From NCBI GenBank assembly GCA_031268385.1, contig JAIRXH010000034.1, positions 1-35,925 of the forward strand: a DNA stretch of 35,925 bases. The letters are read 5' to 3'. Both the position numbers and the translations under genes were made by a program. Positions within the stretch are counted from its first letter, which is position 1. Each line of letters begins with the position of its first letter. The notes below the pieces were generated by a model that was given only the letters and a program-made list of their open reading frames with translations, ran no database searches and had not been told where the DNA came from. Positions 1 through 7,709 of the stretch are shown here, in pieces. This DNA comes from Treponema sp. (GTDB taxonomy: Bacteria > Spirochaetota > Spirochaetia > Treponematales > Breznakiellaceae).

Positions 1-144
1 GTATAGACGGCGGGACGCCGCCTGGCCGCGCGGACGGAAAGAGGAAGATAGCCACGGACTGCGCGGAAGAAACCATGGACCACGCGGACGAATTCGGCGT
101 CAGCCCGTGCGATGGAACCACTGCGTACGGAACCATCGCGTACT

Positions 145-208
145 GGAGTTTTCGCTCCGCGAAAACTCCCCAGCCGAACATCCGAAGCCCTGCTTCGGAT
201 TTTCGGCC
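145..208 (+). repeat. Family B repeat, core-only copy (B1)
   Basis: Two adjacent hairpins: an inverted repeat around GGAGTTTTCGC/GCGAAAACTCC, then CCCAGCCGAA followed by a second stem ending in TTCGGCC. The first hairpin and linker are almost identical to copies at 3820-3880 (+) and 32641-32700 (-). The second stem varies in sequence but stays paired. The 75-base upstream extension shared by the other two copies is not recognisable here, although a GCGATGG/CCATCGC inverted repeat lies just upstream. No gene is supported in bases 1-289. Confidence 0.75.
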
Positions 209-289
209 CTGTCCGTGAAGGTTTCGTGTGGTTGGTGAGGTTCGTGGTGATCCTCTTCTTCTCTTCCGTCCGGGCGGCCCCTCTTCATA

Positions 290-319
290 TTGACAATCGT
301 TTCACCGCCGTCATACCGT
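290..319 (+). promoter_or_regulatory. Candidate sigma-70 promoter for the first lipoprotein
   Basis: A perfect TTGACA at 290-295 is followed after 18 bases by TACCGT at 314-319. Six bases then separate it from the ATG at 326, so transcription would start at about the A of the ATG. There is no Shine-Dalgarno sequence in front of that ATG, which fits a leaderless message. The -10 box is weak (3 of 6). Confidence 0.4.
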
Positions 320-325
320 TTGCGT

Positions 326-1543
326 ATGAGAGTGTTCGTTTCCCCTCTTCCGCCTGTGCTTGCCGTCCTGGCGCTGTCCGCCTGCAGGGCCCCCGTCGTT
401 CCGTCCGTGGACCGCGTGGATCTTTTCAGCCGCGAGATAGGGCGCATGGAAGATCAGATAGCCCTGTACGACCTTGAGGGGGACCGGGGCTTACGGCGCA
501 CCGATTTTGCGATGCGCGACGGGCTGTTCTATATTTCCGACAGTCAAGGCGAAAAGATAGTGCGGTACACGTCCTTTGGGGATCTCCTCTTCATGATCTA
601 CAACGACGAAACCAACCCGCCGCCCCTTTCCCTCCGGCCCCAGTCGGAGGACAGTTCCCTGGTTACCCGCTGGGCGTTTCCCTATCCCCTGCGGGAGCCG
701 GGGAAAATCGCGGTCGATTCCCGCAAGCACATCTACGCGGGGGATATTCTGCCGCCTGACCGGCACGGCGTGGACGGGGAAACCAGGGCCCTGCTTGATT
801 CGGTGATCCTCCATTTCGACAGCGACGGGCGCTTTATCGAGTATCTGGGGCAGGAAGGGATAGGGGGAAGTCCTTTTCCCCGCATATCGGCCCTGTATGT
901 TTCCTCGCGCGACGAGCTTGCCGTCATCTGCCGGCTTTCTTCGGGGTGGAATGTGTACTGGTTTGACGATTCGGGGACGCTCCTTTACCTTGTCCAGCTT
1001 GAAAACTCCGCCATCCCCGTTCCCCAGGGCTGGTCGGGCCTTACCCCTTCGGTGGACGCTCTGGCCGCGGCGCCCGACGAGCGCAAGCTGTACCTCAAGG
1101 TTGATTATTACCGCGACACGTTCGACGAATCCACCACGACCCGGACGGGAAGCGAGCCGGGCGTTTCCATTGTCTGGATCATGAATGTGGAGGACGGGGT
1201 CTATTCGGGCAGGGTCGAGGTTCCCCTCGCGGACTATGTTTCCACGGAAAACGGCCGGACGCTTGCTTCACAGCGGCTCTACTCCCTGCTGGGGGTCATA
1301 CGCGGCGGGCGGATCTTCCTTTCTTATCCGACGGAAGAAGGGTACTCGATCCTGGTCCTTGACGCCGATTCCGACACGACCGGGAATCAGCACCGCGGCT
1401 CCATCAGGGTGTCGAACGACGAACTCCGCTTCAATGCGTTCGATCTTTCGGCCGAAGGGATACTGTCGGCCATGCTGGCCAGCGATTACGAGGTGAAGCT
1501 GGTCTGGTGGCGGACGGACCGGCTTCTGGGGGCGCTGCCGTGA
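326..1543 (+). CDS. Lipoprotein with propeller-like repeats, spirochaete type
   Basis: A 405-residue protein starting at the ATG at 326; the frame opens earlier, but this start gives a clean signal peptide of Arg, hydrophobic stretch and lipobox LALSAC, so it should be lipidated after export. The mature part contains recurrent short beta-rich blocks of the type seen in NHL/six-bladed propellers (for example a 'GKIAVDSRKHIYAGD' segment near residue 125), suggesting a periplasmic or surface scaffold rather than an enzyme. No catalytic motif is visible. It resembles the spirochaetal LIC_12708-type lipoproteins in layout, but that is recollection, not a search. Its stop overlaps the start of nnr by four bases (GTGA), so the two are translationally coupled. 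Confidence 0.8.
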   Translation: MRVFVSPLPPVLAVLALSACRAPVVPSVDRVDLFSREIGRMEDQIALYDLEGDRGLRRTDFAMRDGLFYISDSQGEKIVRYTSFGDLLFMIYNDETNPPPLSLRPQSEDSSLVTRWAFPYPLREPGKIAVDSRKHIYAGDILPPDRHGVDGETRALLDSVILHFDSDGRFIEYLGQEGIGGSPFPRISALYVSSRDELAVICRLSSGWNVYWFDDSGTLLYLVQLENSAIPVPQGWSGLTPSVDALAAAPDERKLYLKVDYYRDTFDESTTTRTGSEPGVSIVWIMNVEDGVYSGRVEVPLADYVSTENGRTLASQRLYSLLGVIRGGRIFLSYPTEEGYSILVLDADSDTTGNQHRGSIRVSNDELRFNAFDLSAEGILSAMLASDYEVKLVWWRTDRLLGALP

Positions 1544-3123
1544 AACTCGCGACGCTTTCCGCCTCCGGGGCGCTGGACCGGAAGGCGGTGGATGAATGGG
1601 CCTTTAACACCTTCGCACTTGTCGAGTCGGCGGGGAGGGAGGCGGCCCGCGTTCTGGTCGAGGCTTTTCCGGGGTACTTTCCCCGCGCCCGCCTTAAGGG
1701 CGCGCCCCGCGCGCCCCGTATCGCCGTTTTCGCCGGTTCGGGTAATAACGGCGCGGACGCCATGGTCCTCCTCCGTACCCTTGTTCTTCGGGGATACGCG
1801 GAAAGCGCCGGGTCCCTTGTCGTGACAAGCCGGCTTCCCCCCGAAGACGAGAAGACGCCGGGGGCTCTGGCGTTTTTTTCCCTCGTGAACATGGGGGCGC
1901 CTGCCGTTCTCTGGAACGCGACGGGGGATTTTTCCGGTTTTGACATCATCGTGGACGGCATAACGGGGGCCGGCCTTTCTTCTCCCCTTAAGGGCGCGGC
2001 CCTTGCAATGGCGGAGGAGATAAACCGGCGGAAGGGGGCCCTGGCGGTTTCGGTGGACATTCCCTCAGGCTGTTTCGACGGATGGGAGCCGGGCATGCCT
2101 ATCGTGAAGGCCGACGCGGTTCTGGCGATAGAGCCGGTCAAGGCGTGCCTTTACTCCCCGGCGGCCCGTCCCCACTCCGGCGCCGTTCTCCCGGTACGGG
2201 GGATCTTTCCCCGCGCCCTTGTGGACGCCGTCCGGGGGCCCCTTCTTTACGGCTGGAAGGAGGCTTCCGCCCTTGTGCCGCCGGTGGCCCGCACGGCCTA
2301 CAAGTACGAGCGGGGTCTTGTGGAGATACGGGCCGGTTCTCCCGGCATGGCAGGGGCCGCCCGCATCGCGGCGCGGGGGGCGCAGGCCGCCGGGGCGGGC
2401 CTTGTCCGCCTTGTCGTCGATCCTTCAATTTACCCCCTCTTGGCGGGTGACGCGGGGGGAATCATGGTGGTCCCCGATGAAGGAACGTCCCCGCCTGATC
2501 CGCGGGCGGGCCGTTTTGTTCCCGCTTCCATGCTCCTGGGCCCCGGCTGGGGCAGGGGGCCCGGCCGGGAAAGCCTTCTGGACTACGCCCTTCAAAGGGA
2601 GGAAGGGGGAACGCCGCTTGTCCTTGACGCCGACGCCATAGCCCTTGCCGGAAAGAGGGTCTTTCACGGGAGGACCATCGTCACCCCTCATCCGGGGGAA
2701 TTTGCCCTGTGGGCGGGCGTTCCGAAGGAGGAGGCCCTTTCCCGTCCGCTTCCCCTGCTTTCCCGCCTGGCCGCCGAGCGCGGCGCGGTGATCCTCTTCA
2801 AGAGCCATGTGCTCTACGCCGCCTCGCCCGACGGGCGGACGGGCGTTGTGGACGGTATGCTGCCCGAACTGGGCGCGGGCGGGTCGGGGGATCTTCTTGC
2901 CGGTTTCTGCGCCGCCCTGGCCGCCCGCCGCGGCTGTTTTGAGGCCGCCCTCGCGGCCGCCGCGCTGCTCGTTGAAACGGCGTCGTCGTCCAGGCCCCGT
3001 TTCGCCGACCCCCTGGAACTGGCCGGAAGGGCGGCGCGTATCGCCGGCCGCGCCTGGCTTCCGGGCCATTACGCGGGGCATGACGCGCCGGGGAAAAGCG
3101 GCGGGCGGGAGGAGGAGCGGTGA
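1540..3123 (+). CDS. nnr: Bifunctional NAD(P)H-hydrate epimerase / ADP-dependent dehydratase
   Basis: Repairs damaged NAD(P)H hydrates: the N-terminal YjeF domain epimerises NAD(P)HX, and the C-terminal ribokinase-like domain dehydrates the S form using ADP. The 527-residue length is normal for the fused enzyme. Visible motifs are AGSGNNGADAM (epimerase nucleotide loop, near residue 66), GPGWGRG, LVLDADAIAL, VTPHPGEF and GAGGSGDLLAG (dehydratase ADP/substrate loops in the last third). The frame also opens at a GTG at 1507, but the GTG at 1540 is preferred because it overlaps the upstream stop as GTGA and gives the usual N-terminus. It is followed by another GTGA overlap, so three genes form a coupled unit. 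Base composition is very GC rich, like its neighbours. Confidence 0.93.
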   Translation: MKLATLSASGALDRKAVDEWAFNTFALVESAGREAARVLVEAFPGYFPRARLKGAPRAPRIAVFAGSGNNGADAMVLLRTLVLRGYAESAGSLVVTSRLPPEDEKTPGALAFFSLVNMGAPAVLWNATGDFSGFDIIVDGITGAGLSSPLKGAALAMAEEINRRKGALAVSVDIPSGCFDGWEPGMPIVKADAVLAIEPVKACLYSPAARPHSGAVLPVRGIFPRALVDAVRGPLLYGWKEASALVPPVARTAYKYERGLVEIRAGSPGMAGAARIAARGAQAAGAGLVRLVVDPSIYPLLAGDAGGIMVVPDEGTSPPDPRAGRFVPASMLLGPGWGRGPGRESLLDYALQREEGGTPLVLDADAIALAGKRVFHGRTIVTPHPGEFALWAGVPKEEALSRPLPLLSRLAAERGAVILFKSHVLYAASPDGRTGVVDGMLPELGAGGSGDLLAGFCAALAARRGCFEAALAAAALLVETASSSRPRFADPLELAGRAARIAGRAWLPGHYAGHDAPGKSGGREEER

Positions 3124-3734
3124 CGGAAGAACAGGCCGGCGGGGAAAAAAAGGACGGGGAAAAAAAGCCGGAGGCCGGACGGCCCAACGCGGGGTATCCC
3201 CTGAGCCGCCGGACGGAGGGGGAGGATCCGGTTTTTTATTATTCCCGTGAAAAGCGCCTTGCCAAAGCGCCCGAACAGGTCCGCTCCCTTTACAAGGAAG
3301 AACCCCGGAAGAGACGGGGTTTTTTCCGCAGCCTTACGGCGACCAAACCGCTTGCCACCCTCTTCGCCTCCATATTGATCCTCTCCGCCTTCATAATTGT
3401 ACTGTCCATTTTCGGCGGGGCGGAAAATTCCTACACGCTGGGGGGAAACCGCGTAAGCGTTCAGGCGATGAAATTCGGGGGGGCCACCTACCTTGTTCTG
3501 AAAAAAACCGCCAGGGACGCGAATGTCTATACCGGCCTTGTGGACATGGCCGTTGCCCCCGAAGTTCCCGAAGGGAAAGAAGGTACGCCGTATCCCGTCT
3601 TCAGGAACCGCATCTTTTTCAGCCTCAAAGAGGAAGAGGAGTACCGGTTTTCCGTCCCCTTCGAGGCGGACCGTCTTGTCATGGTCATGCAGGGCGAAAA
3701 CGGGAGCCTTGAGTTTACCGTCGTTTCAAAATAG
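3120..3734 (+). CDS. Single-pass membrane protein of unknown function
   Basis: A 204-residue protein starting at a GTG that overlaps the nnr stop (GTGA) and has GGAGGAG upstream. The first 75 residues are charged and low complexity (Lys/Glu/Gly rich). One strong transmembrane segment follows at about 78-100 (LFASILILSAFIIVLSIFGG type), then about 100 residues of beta-rich extracytoplasmic domain. The arrangement, with a basic cytoplasmic tail, one anchor and a small periplasmic domain, is typical of spirochaetal envelope proteins, but I do not recognise the family. The coupling to nnr may be only operon packing. Confidence 0.75.
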   Translation: MTEEQAGGEKKDGEKKPEAGRPNAGYPLSRRTEGEDPVFYYSREKRLAKAPEQVRSLYKEEPRKRRGFFRSLTATKPLATLFASILILSAFIIVLSIFGGAENSYTLGGNRVSVQAMKFGGATYLVLKKTARDANVYTGLVDMAVAPEVPEGKEGTPYPVFRNRIFFSLKEEEEYRFSVPFEADRLVMVMQGENGSLEFTVVSK

Positions 3735-3750
3735 GCGCCGCGCGCGCGAG

Positions 3751-3880
3751 ATGCCTCATTTCGAAATGTTACCGAAAGGAATGGAGTTTTGCGGTTCTCA
3801 GGCCCTTCGCGCCGCCTTTGGAGTTTTCGCACCGCGAAAACTCCCCAGCCGAAGCCAAAGCGCCAGCTTTGGCTTCGGCC
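3751..3880 (+). repeat. Family B repeat, full-length copy (B2)
   Basis: About 130 bases nearly identical to the reverse complement of 32641-32769. It begins with the perfect palindrome CATTTCGAAATG, continues through a GGAATGGAGTTTTG segment, and ends with the core hairpin GGAGTTTTCGC/GCGAAAACTCC and a second GCC-AAAG stem. It lies 17 bases after the upstream gene's stop and about 48 bases before the next start. Short frames through it are shared with the other copies and are probably not genes. Confidence 0.85.
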
Positions 3881-3927
3881 ATTGACCTCGCGCCGCTTGT
3901 CGGGTATTCTTGTCAAGGGAACGTAAC

Positions 3928-4338
3928 ATGATCCAGTTTTATTTTTTGTCCATACTCTTTAACGCCCTTACCGGCTTCATCCTCTTTACCGGGGACGGCG
4001 AAGGTGAAAGCTCCCTTGAAGAGAGGCTCAGGCTTCCGGTCAACAACGAAACTTTTCGCCTGGTTCTGGGCGTACTTGCCATGGTAACAGGCCTCTTGAA
4101 GCTCCTCTCGTCGGTTCACGGCGACATTCCCGTTGTGGGGGATCTGCTCCCCGCTCTGCTGGGCCTTGTGACAGGTTTTATCCTGATTTTTTCATACTAC
4201 GACGAACATGCCTCTTCGGGAACGGGAGCGTTCAGGAATTTCGGCCTGGCCGTGCTGCGCGGCAAGAAATGGATAGGCCTTGCCGCCATGGCGGCGGCCG
4301 TTCTTCATTTCCTCTTTCCCCAGGCCCTGCTCCTTTAG
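3928..4338 (+). CDS. Small four-helix integral membrane protein
   Basis: A 136-residue protein starting at the ATG at 3928, with AAGGGA ten bases upstream; an in-frame TTG at 3910 is less likely. Four hydrophobic segments are visible, near residues 3-20, 45-62, 72-92 and 110-135, joined by short loops, so it is almost wholly in the inner membrane. No motif tells a function. It is separated from the next gene by three bases and so probably shares a transcript with the NUDIX hydrolase. Conserved-hypothetical status is an inference from its coding quality. Confidence 0.75.
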   Translation: MIQFYFLSILFNALTGFILFTGDGEGESSLEERLRLPVNNETFRLVLGVLAMVTGLLKLLSSVHGDIPVVGDLLPALLGLVTGFILIFSYYDEHASSGTGAFRNFGLAVLRGKKWIGLAAMAAAVLHFLFPQALLL

Positions 4339-4341
4339 CGT

Positions 4342-4716
4342 ATGGCCGGTTCCGTCGCGGGCATAGCCCGCAGGGGAAATCTCATCTTCATTGCCCGCAG
4401 GGGGGAAGGGGGTGATGTGGGCGGCAAATGGGAGTTTCCCGGCGGCAAGGTGGAAGAGGGGGAAAGCGACGGGGAAGCCCTTGTCCGCGAATTCGGCGAG
4501 GAATTTTCCGCCGCCGTTACCGTCGGCCCCTTTCTGGGAAGCGCCGTTTTTACGCACCGGGGTACGGAAAGAACGCTCCGCGCTTATGAGGTGCGTTTTG
4601 AGGGGGCCGCCTTTATCCTTCGGGAACACACCGAATGGCGCTGGGCGGATCTTGATGAAATAAAAAAACTTGACTTTGCCGGTTCGGATCAAAAGCTCTT
4701 CGGTTTTCTTTCCTAA
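4342..4716 (+). CDS. NUDIX hydrolase, MutT-like
   Basis: A compact 124-residue NUDIX protein, the size of MutT. The NUDIX box GX5EX7REUXEE is present at about residues 34-56 as GKVEEGE...LVREFGEEF; the usual Gly after the EE pair is replaced by Ser (EEFSA), a tolerated variation. The N-terminal strand with an 'ARRGEGGDVGGKWEFPGGK' segment matches MutT/CTP-pyrophosphohydrolase members that sanitise oxidised nucleotides, and the C-terminal EHTEWRW..LDEI block is also typical. Substrate (8-oxo-dGTP or 5-substituted CTP) cannot be told. Its stop overlaps the stop of the convergent gene by four bases. Confidence 0.88.
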   Translation: MAGSVAGIARRGNLIFIARRGEGGDVGGKWEFPGGKVEEGESDGEALVREFGEEFSAAVTVGPFLGSAVFTHRGTERTLRAYEVRFEGAAFILREHTEWRWADLDEIKKLDFAGSDQKLFGFLS

Positions 4717-5675
4717 AAACGCCAGCCCGCGCCTATGGCGGCGCCGATGCGCGAAAGCTTGGCTTCCGTCCCCGCCGCCTTGAGCGCGGACGTGGTTTCC
4801 CCGGCGTTGTTCTTTCCCTTTGTACCGGTGATGTAGCGCCAGGAAAAGCCGAGTGAAAAAAAGAGTTTCCCGCCGGGCGTAAATGAAAACGTTATCCCCG
4901 GTTCAAGAAAAAGTCCCCACTTCATGTAGTCTTTTGTCTCAACGGAGGGATCCCGCGTCAGATACAGATCCCGCATGCCGCAGAATACGACGGGGCTGAC
5001 GGCGAGATCAACTTCCGCCTTGAAGAGCCGGTGAAAGGGGAAGAACAGGGAAACGCCGGGAGAAACGGCAAACCAGTTCTGTACGCTGGTGATAACCGTA
5101 CCGGCAAAGTGCTCCTCTCCGGACAACCAGGGTTCGTATATTCCCGCGTCAAGTTTCTCCGCGTATTGTCCCTCGCCGTCCGACGCGAAAAATGAATAGC
5201 GGGTGTAGAGAAATTCACCGTAGATTTTAAGCGCGAACAGATCCAGCAGCGGAAAAGAGACGCCCGCGCGTATGGTAAGGTCCGTCATGTTCTGGAGGTT
5301 GTTGTCATGGACGGAAAAGGCGGTAAGGGCGTTGTGGTTTTCGGCCCGGCTGTCCCTGTTCTCCGTAAAACCGGTTTTCCCGCGCAGGCCGAATTTCATG
5401 TCGAAGGTACAAAAGAAACCCCACAGTTCAAGGGGCCGTGACCGGGACAGATCGACGCGGCCGCCGAAATAAAAAAGAGGGTCCATTTTCCAGTCAAGCC
5501 GGTTCACCTCTCTGTTCCCGCCGGGGTGATCGTATGTGATCTTCCCGGCCGTACCGTACAGAAAACCGAAAAGGGGAGCCGTTGAAAAATCATAGTCCTT
5601 TATGAGTTCCTCTCCTTCAAGGGGCCCCGCGAGGAACACAATGACTAAAACGTATAAAACGGTTATATTTTTCAT
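4713..5675 (-). CDS. Predicted outer-membrane beta-barrel protein
   Basis: A 320-residue protein. The start is placed at the ATG at 5675 because it begins a standard signal peptide (MKNITVLYVLVIVFLAGPLEG, cleaved before EE); the frame runs farther upstream but would bury the signal. The mature chain alternates hydrophobic and polar residues in short strands with many aromatic residues and acidic loops, and it ends in Phe (AGWRF), as barrel proteins recognised by the BAM machinery do. About 12-14 strands would fit. I see no substrate-specific motif. The start codon lies only three bases from the start of the divergent lipoprotein gene, and no Shine-Dalgarno site is present. Confidence 0.75.
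   Translation of the reverse strand: MKNITVLYVLVIVFLAGPLEGEELIKDYDFSTAPLFGFLYGTAGKITYDHPGGNREVNRLDWKMDPLFYFGGRVDLSRSRPLELWGFFCTFDMKFGLRGKTGFTENRDSRAENHNALTAFSVHDNNLQNMTDLTIRAGVSFPLLDLFALKIYGEFLYTRYSFFASDGEGQYAEKLDAGIYEPWLSGEEHFAGTVITSVQNWFAVSPGVSLFFPFHRLFKAEVDLAVSPVVFCGMRDLYLTRDPSVETKDYMKWGLFLEPGITFSFTPGGKLFFSLGFSWRYITGTKGKNNAGETTSALKAAGTEAKLSRIGAAIGAGWRF
5641..5669 (+). promoter_or_regulatory. Candidate promoter for the SH3-like lipoprotein
   Basis: ATGACT at 5641-5646, a 17-base spacer, and TATATT at 5664-5669 (5 of 6 to the -10 consensus). The ATG at 5679 is nine bases beyond, so the transcript would carry two or three leader bases at most. The promoter lies inside the first codons of the divergent barrel gene. 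Confidence 0.5.
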
Positions 5676-5678
5676 GTT

Positions 5679-6074
5679 ATGAGAGTAAGAATTTTGGGTC
5701 TCTCCGGTCAAGCCTTGTTTTTTCTGTCTGTTCTTTTCGCCTGCGATTCCAGAACAGGTCAGGTTTCCCTGGAGCCTCCTCCCGCCCAATCCCTGTCGTC
5801 CGGCCTTGTCGGTTACGGGGTGATCAACGCCTCCTACACCCTTCTTGTGGCCAGGCCCGAGACGGCCGGCGTTTCCCTGGGGTACCTGCGGCGGGGTTCC
5901 ATGGTGCGGATCGTCGAACGGCGTTCGGTCAATAACGGCCCTGCCCCGGAATCCTGGGTGCTGGTCGGAGGCCTGGATGAAAACCCCGCCGAAGGGTGGG
6001 TGCGGGAGGATGTCGTGGATATTTATGACAACGAATACAAGGCGGAAACCGCCTCGGAGCTGATGAACCGGTGA
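5679..6074 (+). CDS. Small lipoprotein with SH3-like domain
   Basis: A 131-residue lipoprotein. The signal peptide runs from MRVRIL through a hydrophobic stretch to LFAC, with Cys22 as the acylation site. The remaining chain, from the 'VARPETAGVSLGYLRRGSMVRIVER' segment to 'WVREDVVDIYDN', has the spacing of a bacterial SH3 (SH3b) fold: an N-terminal RPET strand, a central G..V.I strand and a terminal W.....VV.IYD. Such domains usually bind peptidoglycan or peptides in the periplasm. The stop overlaps the start of the DUF445 gene as GTGA. There is no Shine-Dalgarno sequence; see the promoter entry. Confidence 0.72.
   Translation: MRVRILGLSGQALFFLSVLFACDSRTGQVSLEPPPAQSLSSGLVGYGVINASYTLLVARPETAGVSLGYLRRGSMVRIVERRSVNNGPAPESWVLVGGLDENPAEGWVREDVVDIYDNEYKAETASELMNR
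5682..5711 (-). promoter_or_regulatory. Candidate promoter for the barrel protein gene
   Basis: Read on the minus strand: TTGACC (5706-5711), an 18-base spacer, TACTCT (5682-5687), then six bases to the ATG at 5675. It sits inside the coding sequence of the divergent lipoprotein. The -35 is good and the -10 weak; the support is the spacing, which matches the other leaderless candidates in the window. Confidence 0.35.
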
Positions 6075-7528
6075 AGGATATTCTTTACTGGATCATGCCG
6101 CCCCTTGTGGGGGGGTGTATAGGCTTTCTTACCAATGTAATAGCCATAAAAATGCTCTTCAGGCCGCTTGACCAGGTGCGGATCTTCGGCATACGGCTTC
6201 CCTTTACCCCCGGCATACTTCCGCGCCAGCGCCACCGGCTTGCCGTGAGTATAGGCGCCATGGTGGAAAGGGAGCTTTTTACCCCCGCCGTGCTGGGGGA
6301 TCGCCTCAAAAAGGCGGATGTCAGGGAAAGCGTAAAGAAATCCGCCGCGCTTTACACGGGAGTAATCCTTTCGCTTCCCGCCGCCCGTTTTCTTGACGGG
6401 GCCGCCGCCCTGGGAGAGTCCTTTCTTCCCTTTTTGAGGGATTTTGCCGCCTCTCCGTATTTCGCGGGCCTTCTGGAGACGGCGGCCGGGGCCGTTTTCG
6501 AAAGCCCCGGAGCCGAAAGGCTCCGGGAAAAAAGCGTCAATGAAATTCTGGGCCTTGCCGAAGGGAGATCGTCTCTGGAAGACGCCATCGCGGACCTTCT
6601 TTCCGCAAAGGCGGAACGGATAGTCCGGGCCCTTGCTCCCTGGATCCGGGGGGCGTATCCCGCCCTGGTAAAGTCCTTTGTAACATTGCTCCGCCGGCCC
6701 GAAATTCACCGTGAACTGGAGGAACGGGGCCGTGTCTTTCTCCTCAAGGTGATACTCAAGCTCAACGTCTTTCAGCGTTTTTTTATTTCGGCCGCGCAGT
6801 ACGACAAAACCCTCGCGGACCGTATGGGCGAAATCATAGACGATCTTGTCGCCCAGCTTGAGGAGACGCTGGAAAGCGATGATGTGAAGAGGGATCTTCT
6901 TTCGGGATGCGAAAAATCGCTTGCCGCCTTCCTTTCGGATCCCGCCTCCTCCCGCGCGGCCGCCCGTTTTCTTGCGGGGATCTTAAGGACGCGTCTTGCC
7001 CGCCCGCTTGGCGAACTGCTCGACTTTTTCGCGGACATTCTTCCCGGAAACAATTCCGGGGAAAAAGACATTGCCGGGAAAGCGGCCGGTATCTTCATGC
7101 GGCTGTTCTTCCCCGGCGGAAACACGGACGGTAAAAACGCCGCCGCCGCATGTGGAGACGCGGCCCCCGCCCTTCCGCCGCCGTTCACGGCGGTCTTTGC
7201 GGAAAAGATCCGCGAACGTTTCGGACAGGTGAAACTGGGGGATCTTTTCGGCATACACGGGGAAAGAAAGGAAGCGCTCGATTCCCTTGCCGCCGCGAAG
7301 ATCATCTCCTTCGCCGAAGGCCGGATTGCGGGGATACTCGAAACGGTCGATGTTAAAACCATGGTGAGCGAACGTGTCGATTCCCTTGAAATGGAAAGGG
7401 TGGAAGGGATCATCCTTGATGTGATGGCCCGCGAGCTGAAATGGATTGACATTTTCGGCGGCATTCTGGGGTTTCTTATAGGGATCTTTCAGGTCCTCTT
7501 TACCCATCTGCTCCGCGCCTTCGGATAA
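6071..7528 (+). CDS. DUF445 family membrane protein
   Basis: A 485-residue protein starting at a GTG coupled to the previous stop. The N-terminus is the DUF445 hallmark: a transmembrane segment with GGCIGFLTNVIAIKMLFRPL (about 9-33) leading to PFTPGILPRQR. The middle 350 residues are long amphipathic helices, and the C-terminus closes with a second membrane hairpin (IFGGILGFLIGIFQVLF, about 458-480). The topology of two terminal anchors with a large helical domain between them is that of YheB/YjiN-type proteins. Their function is not well established; roles in envelope integrity have been suggested for relatives. Confidence in the family is high, in function none. Confidence 0.87.
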   Translation: MKDILYWIMPPLVGGCIGFLTNVIAIKMLFRPLDQVRIFGIRLPFTPGILPRQRHRLAVSIGAMVERELFTPAVLGDRLKKADVRESVKKSAALYTGVILSLPAARFLDGAAALGESFLPFLRDFAASPYFAGLLETAAGAVFESPGAERLREKSVNEILGLAEGRSSLEDAIADLLSAKAERIVRALAPWIRGAYPALVKSFVTLLRRPEIHRELEERGRVFLLKVILKLNVFQRFFISAAQYDKTLADRMGEIIDDLVAQLEETLESDDVKRDLLSGCEKSLAAFLSDPASSRAAARFLAGILRTRLARPLGELLDFFADILPGNNSGEKDIAGKAAGIFMRLFFPGGNTDGKNAAAACGDAAPALPPPFTAVFAEKIRERFGQVKLGDLFGIHGERKEALDSLAAAKIISFAEGRIAGILETVDVKTMVSERVDSLEMERVEGIILDVMARELKWIDIFGGILGFLIGIFQVLFTHLLRAFG

Positions 7529-7583
7529 AACCGCCTTACGTTTCCCGGATCTCCCCGCGCGCGTCGGCCCTTGTCCCCAGGGA

Positions 7584-7709
7584 AGCACTGATTTAGTCGA
7601 ATGCGAATAAATCAGTGCTACTTTAATGTGGTTTTTTCGCAGTTTTCCGCAGGAAAACGAGAAAAAACATAGGGTAACGCTGATTAGCCACAAGTTAATC
7701 AGCGTTACC
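7584..7709. repeat. Family A composite repeat, copy A1 (three hairpins)
   Basis: Three successive inverted repeats: AGCACTGATTTA../..AAATCAGTGCT (7584-7619), a nested GTTTTTTC..GTTTTCC/GGAAAAC..GAAAAAAC stem (7631-7668), and a perfect 14-bp stem GGTAACGCTGATTA/TAATCAGCGTTACC (7673-7686, 7696-7709). A near-identical copy is at 18905-19029. It fills the gap between the convergent DUF445 and rlmN genes. The rlmN stop (7705-7707) is part of the last stem. It may act as a bidirectional terminator. Confidence 0.9.

Noticed and set aside
112-477. Open frame on the plus strand before the first lipoprotein
   Set aside because: It runs through repeat B1, overlaps the lipoprotein gene and has no ribosome-binding site or recognisable domain.
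3751-3885. Frames sharing a GVFAPRKLPSR peptide (also near 145 and 32650)
   Set aside because: They are translations of the family B hairpin in three places without start signals. A structural repeat explains the identity.
7560-7709. Frames through the family A repeats that translate to an IKVALIYSHSNKSVL-like peptide
   Set aside because: The same peptide arises from each composite repeat copy and joins on to unrelated sequence. It is repeat translation, not a protein N-terminus; the CpXC start was therefore moved to 18888.
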